64,000 nt of DNA from Scylla paramamosain (GCF_035594125.1 NC_087158.1:6188501-6252500), one strand, 5' to 3'; shown: positions 42,270-54,512, numbered from the stretch's first letter. The notes: a model not told the origin generated them from the letters alone. Program-made: numbers and translations.

Positions 42270-42453
42270 TATCAGATTCAGTATTTTCTCCATCTTATGG
42301 CAGCATATATTTTCAACACAGAGTGAGGGCAGTGTCATTCCTCCTGTCCACTACCCCAACTTCTACTCCCAACACTACCACAGCAATGAGCGGTCTGGTG
42401 TGGTGGCTGAGGATTCTTTTGAAGAGGACAATGCTTCTGCTTCATCTGAGCAG
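42270..42453 (+). other. Candidate 184-bp exon, product unknown
   Basis: A pyrimidine-rich tract and TTTCTTTCAG precede 42,270, and GAGCAG|GTCAGA follows 42,453. Between them one frame is open: 1 base plus 61 codons, with blocks like EGSVIPPVHYPNFYSQH and VVAEDSFEEDN. A second frame is also open, which weakens the case. The arm 1 counterpart has lost a base. No family is recognised. If real, it belongs to a host gene whose other exons I cannot see. Confidence 0.3.
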
Positions 42454-42601
42454 GTCAGAAGGTGGATGGCAGCAGTACTAGTAGCAGACTGGTGTTACCT
42501 TGATGCTACTGCTACATTGCATTATTTGCATAGTTTTTTTTCAGTTGTCATGGACTTTGTGTAATATATATAAAAGTATATGAAGCTCAAGAAACTTGTT
42601 G

Positions 42602-42949
<348 letters not shown>

Positions 42950-43538
42950 GTTTGTGAGCCAAGCATACTGATCATTACACTATCATTTGTAGTTTTAATA
43001 TGTAATTTAGATCAAGGACAGTGCAGTGATAGAGGAAAAATTATTCACTAGATTTTTTCAGAGAAGTTTTATGACATAAAGGATTAATTGAACGATCAGT
43101 ATATATATTGGCTCACTAGCTGCATCTCTTTAACACAGAAAGCTTTCACTAATTATCTTGGCCCAATTCATTAAGTGCATCGCTGTTGTGGGAGGGAAGA
43201 TATGCAGTGTTTCCCTGCCATCTGTGGGAGTTACATTCCAGAGCCTCCTGCAAATAGTTAAAATCTGTGAATATGGGAAACCATCCTTATAAGGATCAGA
43301 ACTACCTATATTCATAGTTTAAACCTTAAACTATGCATCTCACATTTACTAAGCAATTCACTTTAAGACAATAAAAAACAGTTATTATACGTATAGTACA
43401 TGATATTTTAATTAAAAAATACAGTGCACTATAAAATAAAAGGGGAATAAGTTGATATGTACAATAAACCCTTCATATAATGAACTTCTATTTACCAAAT
43501 TTCAGATATAACAACCTATTTAAGGCTGCTGTCTGCTG

Positions 43539-43645
<107 letters not shown>

Positions 43646-43970
43646 ATACACATATATAGCAAATTTTCATCTCAAGTGACCCATTCTCCCCCCATATGTG
43701 TTCGTTATATCTTGGGTTACTGTAATTTATAACTGAAAGAATAATTTGGGCTCTTTGGGCTGAAAGACTGAGCTGGTGGTGACACCTGACAACTCTGAAA
43801 ACTCCCCATTAGTTAGGTTAGGTTAGGGAAAACTCTGCAAATATGCAAAACCATGAATATGTGAGGGAATGCTGATATATGCTATCTCTTATTTGTTGTA
43901 GATGTATTCCATTCTATTGGCATAGAACAATAGGAAAATGGCATCAAGGAAGTAGGGATGCCACCAAACT

Positions 43971-44240
43971 TTATGAGACTAGACATAACCTTGCACATAG
44001 AATTGCTGAACATAAAGGTATTTTTCCTTGAACTAATAATCAACCAGCTGTTCCATCATTTTCAGCAATAACTTCCCATTCACATGAACATGATCATCCC
44101 TTTTTGTGACAAAGATTTCAGAATACTACACAAGACAGAGTCCAATATGGATACAAAATTATTAGAGGCAATATATATTAAACACATAAATCCAGTACTG
44201 AATAATAACTTAACATCAAGTCAATCACATATTGTAAGAT
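43971..44240 (+). pseudogene. Penelope-like GIY-YIG fragment of a second type
   Basis: The plus strand reads as a truncated GIY-YIG end: TRHNLAHRIAEHKG, a stop, NNQPAVPSFSAI and SHSHEHDH, then in the next frame FRILHKTESNMDTKLLEAIY and INPVLN. The R..EHKG helix and the LLEAIYI...P.LN ending are typical of Penelope-like C-termini. It differs clearly from the PLE at 2-649. Two in-frame stops and a frameshift make it a relic. Its left edge is the outer boundary of arm 2, so the start of the domain is lost. Confidence 0.65.
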
Positions 44241-45080
<840 letters not shown>

Positions 45081-45820
45081 TTAACAGTGATGATAAAGGC
45101 ATGGAAGGAAGAAACAGAAGTGGGTGGTGACAATGTAAAAAAGATATCCATTGATATAATAGAGATGGAAAGGGAAAAAGAAAACAAAGAACTGAGAAGA
45201 GGTGACAAAAATAGTGGACTTAAATAAGAAATACTGTGAAGAGATTAAGAAACTCAAGAAAGAGAATGAAGAATTAAAGAAAACTTTGCAAGAGAGGTTA
45301 GGGTTGGAGGAGTGAGAGTTAGTTACAGAGGAAGTCAAAGGTTGGAAAGAGAGAGAACAGCAAAAGGTGGACATGGAGGACATAACAAGGCAACAGCAAC
45401 AGAAACAACAAGGATATGGAAAAGCAAGTGATTAAAATAATAAAGGAAAAAAGTAATCTTGTGAGAAACACAGTACAGAGAAAGATGTGTATGGTGGTAT
45501 TTGGGGTCAAGGAAAAGAACCTACCCATGAAAACAGCTAGAGAGAAAGAAGTGAAAAGAACTAAGGAAATTATAGCAGAAGTGGCAGAGGAAGGAGAGGG
45601 GAGAGTCGAACAAATTGAAGAGGTTTACAGGATCGGAAAGTATGACAAAAATAGAACAAAGCCAATGTAAAACAAGAATCATGTCACAAATAGCAGCAGA
45701 ACATGTCTTGCAAAGAACAGGAAAATTGGCAAAAGCAAAAGGATTGAAGGAAATATGGATAAAAAGAGACATGAACGAAGAATAGAGAAGTAAACTAAAA
45801 GTAAAAAAATGAATAGAGAA
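45081..45820 (+). pseudogene. CR1-like LINE ORF1 remnant (coiled coil plus RNA-binding-like region)
   Basis: The first part is very rich in Glu and Lys ([21 protein letters not shown]-like), suggesting a coiled coil. Next comes a block with MVVFGVKEKNLPMKTAREKE, EEGEGRVEQIEEVYRIGKY and, in another frame, a KLAKAKGLKEIWIKRDM-like stretch. This resembles the RRM-like core of CR1 ORF1 proteins. Stops and frame changes (for example near 45,670) break it. It lies just upstream of the CR1 endonuclease remnant in the same orientation, as expected for ORF1 followed by ORF2. Confidence 0.6.
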
Positions 45821-45852
45821 CACAGGAAAGTTGTGGACATGAAAGTAAGGAA

Positions 45853-46790
45853 ATGGTGGCACAAAGATGCCATACAACACCACCAAACAGAAGTTTAAAG
45901 ATTATGTATACTAATGTAGATGGTTTGGTGTCCAGCCTACTGGAACTTGAAGACTATTTAAAGAACAATAAACCAGATGTGGTATGTTTAACAGGAACCA
46001 AACTAGAAGAGGAAATAAAGTTGGGATTTGCAAAGGAAGGATACAGTACATGGAAGAGGGACAGAAAAGGAAAGGGAAGAGAAGTGATGATATTGGTAAA
46101 AAAGGATATTGTTGTTGAGGAAGTGGAATATGGTGATGGAATGGTAGAAACAATGAGTGTTGTGATTAAGATCAAAAGATGTGAAAAAAGGAAAATCATT
46201 GTGAAATACATACCACCAAAAACTAATGCATGGTAGACTAATAAATTCAAAAGTATGCAACTAGAAACAAAAAAAATAGTATGGAGGAAATGATAAGGAA
46301 AGGTAACAAAGTACTCTTAGTAGGTGACTTCAACACTAAAAGAATTAACTGGGAGGAGATGGAAGTAACAGAAAATGTTGGGTCATGGAGTGAAGAACTT
46401 ATGCAAACCATGATGGTGAATACAACGAGACAGTGGGTGAATGAGCCTATAAGATGTAGAAGAGAAGAAGAACCATCACAGCTGGATTTAGTGTTTATGA
46501 AAACCCCAGAAAGTAGACCAAGTATACATTGTCTGAGTTCAATGGGAAGAAGTGATCATGTGACAATAGAGATAGTACTACAGGAGGAAACAGCATTGCA
46601 CAGGAAAGAACAATACAGAAATTGGAGACAGAACTATGCTAAGGCAAACTTTGCAGAGCTTAGTAAGTTTTATTGAAAAATTAAATGGAAAGAGCAATTT
46701 GAAGGTAAAGTAGTGCAAGAAAAATATGAGATATTTTTGAGCAAGTATAGAGAGGAGATGCAACAGTTTGTACGGTTATAAAATTAAAAT
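45853..46790 (+). pseudogene. CR1-like LINE endonuclease domain, broken
   Basis: Blocks in order: MYTNVDGLVSSLLELE (catalytic Asn region), VVCLTGTKLEEE, where the family has ETKL so the metal-binding Glu is Gly, then a TAG at 46,234 and a frame change. Next are KVLLVGDFNTKRINWEE, SQLDLVFMKTPE and GRSDHVTIE, ending in YRNWRQNYAKANFAELSKFY. This is the AP-like endonuclease of CR1 ORF2. A continuation into the interdomain region is traceable to about 46,910, where a (CT)n tract interrupts. It is probably the 5' part of the same element whose reverse transcriptase starts at about 48,600. Confidence 0.8.
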
Positions 46791-46914
46791 TGGGAAACAT
46801 GAACAGTATAATGGCAGGTGTGTAGAAGCAAATAAGAAAAAGGACAGGACATGGAAGAAAATGGCTATGGCCTGTTTTAAGACTATACAAGTGGAAATAC
46901 CCTGGTCTGAGGCA

Positions 46915-47050
<136 letters not shown>

Positions 47051-47191
47051 AAATAAAAAGGTGGAGAAACAAGGGGAAAGGGAGATGAATGAACAGAAGG
47101 TAGCCAAAATCAAATTTGTACATTTGTGTGTGTTTGCATTTGTTTCTTATTTGTATTTTCACAGATTGAAACAAATCTAAATTACCATTTT

Positions 47192-47195
<4 letters not shown>

Positions 47196-47285
<90 letters not shown>
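47196..47285 (+). repeat. (GA)n microsatellite
   Basis: About 45 GA units. With the (CT)n tract 150 bp upstream it forms a potential intramolecular inverted repeat. Confidence 0.98.
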
Positions 47286-47290
<5 letters not shown>

Positions 47291-47305
47291 CAAATACCTA
47301 CTAAC

Positions 47306-47782
47306 CTGGAACCTCCTTGATGATAAATTGGCTGGGATCAGCAGGGTGAACTGTGGCAGAAGTTTGGTGCATGGCAAATATGGCTTCAGGATGAGTAAAT
47401 GGAGAGGCAGGAGGAAGTGATGGTTGTGGGGAGATGATGAGTGAGCAGAAGGTGAGAAGGATGAGGAGAAAAAAGGTGATGGTGCAGAGAATGATGAGGA
47501 ATGGACTAATGGGGAAGGGGAAATGTGAGATAATTTTGAGGACTCGAAGGCAGTAATAACAGGTGGTGTAGTGCTGAGGTGAGTATGGTCTGAGGCATGG
47601 CCAGGAGCTGCTGTATGACCAGATTGCTGAGTTTCCAGTGAAAGTGTCTGGCCAAGAGTTGGAGATCTGGCAGAGAAGCTGTGGCCAGAGGAAGGAGGCT
47701 TGGCTGCTGCACCAGACCCATAGACCACATCTTTGGAGTGGCTTTGGCCTTGAGGTGCAGCCAGGTAGCTGTAGCTCACCAC
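47306..47782 (-). other. Candidate 159-codon exon, Ser/Pro/His-rich, product unknown
   Basis: On the minus strand a T-rich tract and CTCTGGCAG precede 47,782, and TTCCAG|GTTAGT follows 47,306. The segment between is 477 bp and open in one phase 0-0 frame. The peptide begins VVSYSYLAAPQGQSHSK and becomes Ser/Pro/His-rich. GC content is visibly higher than in the flanks. No domain is recognised. The acceptor area is tandemly duplicated (two CCTGCCAG...AAGAGCTTTTTT-like stretches within 60 bp). It could be a host exon lying in an old CR1 interval, or an unidentified element. Confidence 0.35.
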
Positions 47783-48500
47783 CTGCCAGAGAAAAGCTTT
47801 TTTAACCTCACTGCCTGCCAGGGAAGAGCTTTTTTTATTTCCATTTTAATCTTACATGATTAAGGTCATATGATTAATAGTTATACCATCATCTGTATAC
47901 TCGTATCTAGCCTGGAGGTTGAGATGTGATGGAATGATTCCAAATGTGAATGTATACCATATTAAATCCTTGTCTCTACTTTCCTCCAAATGAGATCCAT
48001 GGGCCTTGTAAAAAAAAGTTGGGAGTCCAATCTTTTAAAACTAGTAACTCTAATATTAGAGATTTGAGAGACAGAATGAAGCATAATTAAAGCTTTGATA
48101 AGCATTTATAAATCTGTACATTCTTTCAATTTTTTTTCACCATTTTTGAATGGCATATTGGAGTGATTTGAGTCAGAAATAACAATTTTGAACACTTTTG
48201 TTTCTATTTGTTGGTAATGTGTAATACCACTGATGAGAGACAAACTTTGTGCTTGGAAGGAAAGAACTGACACCCTTGCTCTATAAATTCTGCTTCACTG
48301 CATGCCACAAGTTTCATAATTTATATCAGAACTATTTCTAGACTAACCACTTCATAAGCATAATCATTTTGTCATCACAGTTTTCACTATGCTGCCTTAT
48401 CACCATTGTGCTACAGTGATCTCAGATGCTTCTGATTTCATAATGAAAGTTAGGGTTCACTTTAAAACCAGTTGACAACTGATAGTCTAAATTCCAATCC
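47783..48500. other. Intergenic sequence
   Basis: AT-rich, with no recognised feature. The last part, to about 48,600, may be decayed CR1 sequence. Confidence 0.5.
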
Positions 48501-48579
48501 AAGAAATGAATTTTGTATCATCAATGAATGAAAGTGCTTGATTGTTCTACAAGTTTGGTGAGGATTGAGGTTGCTGGTT

Positions 48580-48795
48580 AGTTCTGGGGAGTAGATTAGT
48601 AAAATTCTGAAGAAGTATTTTTTAACTGTCTTCACCCAGGAAAACATGCAGAAAATGCTGGATGGTGAGATTTTTAGAGCAGAAGAGAATGAGAAGCTGA
48701 AAGATATTACCATAATTAAGGAGATAGTGGAACAGGTGATAGATAGGCTAAGAAAGTTCAAGACACCAAGACCAGATGAAATATATCCCAGAGTA
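48580..48795 (+). pseudogene. Start of CR1 reverse transcriptase, left of PLE insertion
   Basis: One frame reads ILKKYFLTVFTQEN, then KDITIIKEIVEQVIDRL and PRPDEIYPRV, the N-terminal reverse transcriptase region of CR1 elements. It stops exactly at the PLE insertion and is continued at 50,112 (LKECKEVISELLVSAFRKS). A TAG lies just upstream at about 48,592. Confidence 0.78.
48783..48795 (+). repeat. 13-bp target site duplication, left
   Basis: ATATCCCAGAGTA occurs here and at 50,099-50,111, flanking the PLE. Both copies encode the YPRV point of the interrupted CR1 frame. Confidence 0.85.
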
Positions 48796-49006
48796 GTTGG
48801 GTTTAGGAAGGGGGATAAAAACTCAGGGAGGAGTTAGGATTCTTTTAATCTCTAACGTTTCAGCTGAATAGCCATCCTCAGAGAGACTGATTTACATGAG
48901 TGAAAACACACTATTTATAACAACATACAAAATTTTCTCATTTGACATTCGTACAGAGTATTGCCATCCTGGCGTGTACCTCACCTAATTTTATTTTCCT
49001 AGTCAG
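48796..49006 (-). repeat. Inverted copy of PLE 3' end
   Basis: It is the reverse complement of about 49,865-50,078 with few changes. It carries its own hammerhead-like core (48,858-48,881). The outermost 20 or so bases of the 3' end are missing. Confidence 0.88.
48856..48881 (-). ncRNA. Hammerhead-ribozyme-like core, inverted copy
   Basis: On the minus strand CTGAGGA (48,881-48,875) is followed by a 4-bp stem with one G-U pair (GGCT/AGCT) and an intact GAAA (48,861-48,858). Confidence 0.5.
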
Positions 49007-49207
49007 GAAGTTGTTGCTGCAAATTCTGAACGCTCTTAAGTAAAAAACAATAATCACACCAGATTTGACTCTCATGCTGTGGGCTGAAAGGTAGTGAATG
49101 AAATCATCCTTATTGGACGTTCATTCACTACCCACAGCATGAGAGTCAAATCTGGTGTGATTATTTATTTTTACTTAAGAGCGTTCAGAATTTGCAGCAA
49201 CAACTTC
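49007..49207. repeat. Long hairpin: ~90-bp inverted arms, 17-bp loop
   Basis: The left arm 49,007-49,102 and right arm 49,120-49,207 are near-perfect reverse complements, except for an 8-bp insertion (CTGAAAGG) in the left arm and small changes. The right arm is PLE coding sequence (KSGVIIYFYLRAFRICSNNF). Confidence 0.92.
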
Positions 49208-49873
49208 CTAGAGCAAGAAATATGATATATCATATCAACTTTCAAAAAGCTGGGTTATCCTGAAGGGTTCCTTGTTAGGCTTAAGAATAAGGCAAAGAAA
49301 ATAACAATTGAAAACAAAGAGAATAAAGATCCCTGTACAACCAGCGAAAGAGAGAGGTATATATGTGTACCAAATTCGGACAAGGCTTCCATAATTAATA
49401 AATATTTGTCTAGAACAGGATTAAAAATAGCAACATTAGCGGGAGAGAAAATTGGTGAGCTAACGAGGACTAAAGAGACCGGACTTGTTTATAATAACAG
49501 CATAGTGTACAGCATACCATGCAAAGGTTGTACAAAGCAGTACATAGGAGAAACAGGCAGGGGAATTAAAACAAGAATAGCAGAGCATAGGAAAGATGTT
49601 TTAAAACACAACACATCAAACTCCCTTGTATTGCACATAGAAAAATGTAAACACCTACCAAAATGGGAAGAGGCTAAAGAAATTAAAGTTGGATTGAAGA
49701 AAAGAATGAGAAAAGCTATAGAGGCAGCCCTCATAACAACTAGGGAAGTCATTAACCACAGAGAAAGTTTTATCAGGTGGGCGGGTAATTCCGCCAGATT
49801 GGCCCTCAGGTCAGGTACAAGGAAAATCCCCAGTAAAGGCTCGTCATGTAGGCGGATAATGCCACCTGACTAG
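49120..49873 (+). pseudogene. 5'-truncated Penelope-like coding region with GIY-YIG domain
   Basis: The frame reads HSMRVKSGVIIYFYLRAFRICSNNF, LEQE, an in-frame TGA at 49,223-49,225, then STFKKLGYPEGF and the GIY-YIG domain (VYSIPCKGC..QYIGETGRG, R..EHRKD, EAALIT). The polymerase core is absent, so this copy cannot be autonomous. Compared with 2-649 it has a few substitutions (Asp to Gly in the CxxC spacer, Asp to Glu, Ser to Pro). The GIY-YIG part is open for 155 codons from a TTG at 49,406. Confidence 0.83.
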
Positions 49874-49990
49874 GAAAACAAAATTAGGTGAGGTACACGC
49901 CAGGATGGCAATACTCTGTACGAATGTCAAATGAGAAAATTTTGTATGTTGTTATAAATAGTGTGTTTTCACTCATGTAAATCAGTCTCT

Positions 49991-50018
49991 CTGAGGATGG
50001 CTATTCAGCCGAAACGTT
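49991..50018 (+). ncRNA. Hammerhead-ribozyme-like core in PLE 3' end
   Basis: CTGAGGA (49,991-49,997), a 4-bp stem GGCT/AGCC with an ATTC loop, then intact GAAA (50,011-50,014) followed by CG. This matches the conserved hammerhead core. Cleavage-site stems I and III were not resolved by eye. Confidence 0.55.
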
Positions 50019-50098
50019 AGAAATTAAAAGAATCCTAACTCCTCCCTGGGTTTTTATCCCCCTTCCTAAACCCAACTACTTGTCAACATGAACAGTTC

Positions 50099-50111
50099 AT
50101 ATCCCAGAGTA
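50099..50111 (+). repeat. 13-bp target site duplication, right
   Basis: Partner of 48,783-48,795. CR1 coding resumes immediately after it. Confidence 0.85.
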
Positions 50112-51581
50112 CTTAAGGAATGCAAAGAAGTTATTAGTGAACTGTTAGTTTCTGCCTTTAGGAAATCACTTGAGATACCGGTAATGTGGAGGCAAGTGAA
50201 TATAGTACCCAGCTTTAAGAAAGGAGATTTAAGCTTAACTTCTGTTGTAGAAAAAATAATGAAGTCAGTAATAGTAAAGAACATTAGGGAACTTTTAGAC
50301 AAACATAACTTGATAAATTGGTCACAGCATAGCTTCACAAAGGGAAAGTCTTACCTGACAAACTTGTCAAGATTTTACTGTAAAGTTTACATGGCAGGAG
50401 ATAATGGTGATAGTTATGACATCCTATATCTGGACTTCAGTGAAGTGTTTGACAAGGTACCCCATCAGAGGCTCCTGAGAAAGGTTAGGGCACACGGAAT
50501 AGATGGGAAGGTGTTAGGGTGGATAAGGTTGTGGCTAAGTGACAGGCGACAGAGTCGTAATAAACAGCTCTAAATCCGAGTGGGATTAAGTAATTAGTGG
50601 GGTGCCACAGGGATCAGTATAAGAGCCATTGATGTTTTTAATATACATCAGTGACTTGGATAGTGGAATTAGTTGTGACGTTAGCAAATTTGAGGATGAC
50701 ACGAAGATAGGTAGATTAATTAGATTAGAACTGGATGCCATCCCCTTGCAGGCAGATTTGGATAGGATGAATGAATGGACAGACAGATGGCAAATGCAGT
50801 TTAATATCAAAAAATGCAAAGTACTTAGCATAAGTAGAGGAAATCCACACAGAAGGTACACAATAAACAATGAACCTCTGGTAGGTTTAGGGTACAAAAA
50901 AGATTTAGAATTTATAGTTAGCTCTAAATTCCATTTAAGAAAGCAATGCATAGAGGCCAGAAACAGGGCAAATAGGATATTAGGATTTATTTTTAAGAGT
51001 GTTAAAAGTAGAAGTCCCGAAGTAATATTAAAGTTATATTTGGTGCTGGTCAGACCTCATCTATATTATTCTGTGCAGTTCTGGTCCCCCATATTACAGG
51101 AAGTATATAGGTCTTTTAGAATCAATACAAAGGAGAATGGCTAAAAGGATACAAGGAGTGAGGAGTATTCCTTACAAAGAGAGATTGAAGCTGTTAAATT
51201 TACATTAAGAGAGATGTAGGTTAAGAGGGGACCTGATAGAAGTCTTTAAATGCTATAAGGGTTACAACACAGGGGATGTAAGCAAAATTCTTAGGATTAG
51301 TAACCAGGATAGAACAACAAATAACAGTTTTAAGGTTGAAAAATTTAGTTTAAAAAAGAGATAGGAAGGATTCAGTTCTCAAACAGAGTGGTAGATGAAT
51401 GGAATGGACTCAGTAATCAGGTTGTTGGTGCTGGGTCATTAGGAAGCTTTAAGAGAAAATTAGAGATTTATGGATGGGGATTGATAGGTGGAAATAGGTA
51501 AGTATATTTCATACAGGAACTGCCACATGTATGCCTGATAGTTTCTTGCAGCTTCCATTTTTTATGTTCTTATATTCTTAT
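50112..51581 (+). pseudogene. CR1-like LINE reverse transcriptase and 3' tail, copy B
   Basis: Same content as 888-2357: motif A LDFSEVFDKVPHQ, the TAA after GVPQGSV, the FEDD box, RPHLYYSVQFWSPILQ, and the tail units at 51,566-51,581. The shared stop and FEDD change show that the element was already inactive before duplication. A few codons differ from copy A (for example SPIL here versus SSIL). Confidence 0.85.
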
Positions 51582-52731
51582 GAGTATGTATCTTGAACCT
51601 GAGATATTATGCTTGTCTTATTATCACAGGGATATTAATCATAGAAAAGAAACACTCATCTTTTGTACTTACATTTTTTTTTTTTGTGAATGTGAAAGAA
51701 AATGCCCTGACAGAATTAATTTTTCTTTTTAAGGAACATAATGAAAAAAGTTATATTTGCAATTGTCATGTTTGGAATGATTGGGTTAACTATAATTAGC
51801 CTTAGTTTGTGTTGGCTACACACACTAGATTATGTGTGTTGCTGCTGTGATTATTAATGAGTGTAATTTCCAGAAATGTGATTTCAGTACTCTCCTAGCA
51901 AGTCACACATGATTTATTCAAAGCAAAAGACTATTCAGTGTGTTTGAAGACTACTTGATATTGATAATAAAACCCATCTTAATGCTTACTTTCAGGTTTT
52001 TTTTTCTGATTTTATTTTCAGACAAGGATATATTCACATTGTTGTTGTTGTTGAGGAGAAACTGTTGTTCTTAGTGAGCTATGAAAGCCCTGACCCATTC
52101 ATAGCTATGAATGTTCCATGGTTCTTAGTTACGAATGATTTTGCTTTAAAAAATTACCAGCACTAAGATGTTCATAGCCCACTAAGATAAATCTTAGAAG
52201 CATCTGGGAATGTGGCTTCTGGCTCCTCAGGGGTATGTTGTTGTCCGTCATAATAATGAAAGGCTTATGTGTTGTGTAAAAGTAAAATTAAGATAGCAGC
52301 CTGTTATTTATGGATAGCAAGCAGGCTGGAGGGAGGGAGAGTGTGAAGTGTGTGGGTGTCGTGGCAGGGAAGTGTCTCAGTGTGACACGTGAATCACTGC
52401 ATGAGCTGTCATTGGCTGACTCTTCTCGTGTTGCTGTGGCGAGGGAGTTATTCTCTCTGGCCCCAGCAACTGATAGCTATCACTCAAGCATGACAAAAAG
52501 GTTCTGTGGATAATTTCACTTGGATGGATTTTGACCCTAATGTGGGGTCCATTCTGATGTCTGCACTCTCTCTCGTCACGTTAGGAAGGTTGGGGAAGAC
52601 AATGCAATAAAATAGTAATTTTGACCACAAGGGCACATAGATCACTCTGGCTCTGGGAACCTCATATATTATCTGATGCAATATGATCATAGGATAGTGC
52701 AATTAATATTTTCTTTTTCCCCTTTCCCCCC
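51582..52731. other. Intergenic sequence, copy B
   Basis: Matches 2,358-3,508, including the MITE-like palindromic element (about 52,070-52,186). No gene is supported. Confidence 0.6.
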
Positions 52732-54315
52732 TTTTTTCTTTTTTTTTTTTTTACGTAGGAGGGACACTGGCCAAGGGCAACAAAAATCCAATAAAAAAAA
52801 GCCCACTGTGATGCTAGTTCCAGAAAAGGGTCCAAACCGGTAGTCAAAAATTAAAGGATAAGTGTCTTGAAACCTCCCTCTTGAAGGAATTCAAGTCATA
52901 AGAAGGTGGAAATACAGAAGCAGGTAGGGAGTTCCAGAATTTACCAGAGAAAGGGATGAATGATTGAGAATACCAGTTAACTCTTGCATTAGAGAGGTGG
53001 ACAGAATAGGGGTGAGAGAATGAAGAAAGTCTTATGCAGCAAGGCTGCAGGAGGAGGAGAGGCATGCAGTTAGCAAGATCAGAAGAGCAGCTAGCTTGAA
53101 AACTGCAGTAGAAGATAGCTAGAGATGCAATATTGCAGCAATGAACAGAGGCTGAAGACAGTCAGCTGGAAGAGAGGAGTTGATGAGATGAAAAGCTTTT
53201 GATTCCACCCTGTCTAGAAGAGCAGTAATAGTAGAACCTCCCAGACGTGTGAAGCATACTCCATACATGCACGGATAAGGCCCTTGTACAGAGTTAGCAG
53301 TGGGAGGGGTGAGAAAAACTGGCAGAGATGTCTCAGAACGCCTAACTTCATAGAAGCTGTTTTTAGCTAGAGATGAGATGTGAAGTTTCCAGTTCAGATT
53401 ATAAGTAAAGGACAGACCGAGGATGTTCAGTGTAGAAGAGGGACAGTTGAGTGTCACTGAAGAAGAGGGGATAGTTGTCTGGAAGGTTGTGTCGAGTTGA
53501 TGGATGGAGGAATTGAGTTTTGAGACAATAAACAATACCAAGTTTGCTCTGCCCCAATCAGAAATTTTAGAAAGATCAGAACTCAGGTGTTCTGTGGCTT
53601 CCCTGCATGAAATGTTTACTTCTTGAAGGGTTGGACGTCTATGAAAAGATGTGGAAAAGTGCTGGATGGTATCATCAGTGTAGGAGTGGATAGGACAAGA
53701 AGTTTGGCTTAGAAGGTCATTGATGAATAATAAGAAGAGAGTGGGTGCCAGGACAGAATCCTGAGGAACACCATCGTTAATAGATTTAGGAAAAAAAAAG
53801 TGACCATCTACCACAGCAGCAACAGAATGGTCAGAAAGGAAACTTGAGATAAAGTTACAGAGAGAAGGACACAATCCATAGGAAGGTAGTTTGGAAATCA
53901 AAGCTTTGTGCCACACTCTATCAAAAGCTTTTGATATATCCAAGGCAACAGCAAAAGGTTCACCAAAATCTCTAAAAGAGATGACTGAGACTCAGTAAGG
54001 AAACCCAGAAGATCACCAGTAGAGCGGCCTTGACAGAACCCATACGGCAATCAGATAGAAGGTTGTGAAGTGACAGATGTTTAAGAATCTTCCTCTTGAG
54101 GATAGATTCAAAAACTTTAGATAGGCAGGAAATTAAAGCAATAGGACGGTAGTTTGAGGGATTAGAACGGTCTTCCTTTTTAGGAACAGGCTGAATGTAG
54201 GCAAACTTCCAGCAAGAAGGAAAGGTAGATGTTGACAGAGTTGAAAGAGTTTGACTAGGCAAGGTGCAAGCACGGAGGCACAGTTTTGGAGAACAATAGG
54301 AGGGATCCCATCAGG
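52732..54315 (-). pseudogene. 5'-truncated jockey-like LINE, copy B
   Basis: Counterpart of 3,509-5,093. It keeps an open 274-codon segment (53,943-53,119) that includes DISKAFDRVWHKALISKL, where copy A has a stop at the Trp. GVPQDSV and YTDDT are shared defects. The C-terminal segment ends at 52,844, and the poly(A) tail is the T-run before 52,753. Confidence 0.85.
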
Positions 54316-54512
54316 CAACCTGTCTTTATATACCTTTCAAATCAATAATTAATTAGAAAGTTATTATAATATCTGTACCACTATTTCTTACCATAGATAG
54401 TATACATTTAGTTCAGATAACACTCCATTCTTGGCATTACACTTATTGAAACATTACACAACATCTCTATAATGGTCAGAAACAAGTCCATGTAGCCATG
54501 CACGGTGTGCAC

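Larger units (their letters stand above)
48796..50098 (+). mobile_element. Penelope-like element inserted in CR1, with inverted partial copy at its 5' side
   Basis: In order: an inverted copy of the PLE 3' end (48,796-49,006), an inverted coding segment forming the left arm of a hairpin (49,007-49,102), a 17-bp loop, the direct coding segment (49,120 onward) to the GIY-YIG stop at 49,873, and the 3' untranslated end to 50,098. Target duplications of 13 bp flank the whole. Head-to-head partial copies are a known PLE trait. The inverted copy jumps from the coding segment to the 3' end, deleting about 650 bp. Confidence 0.85.
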
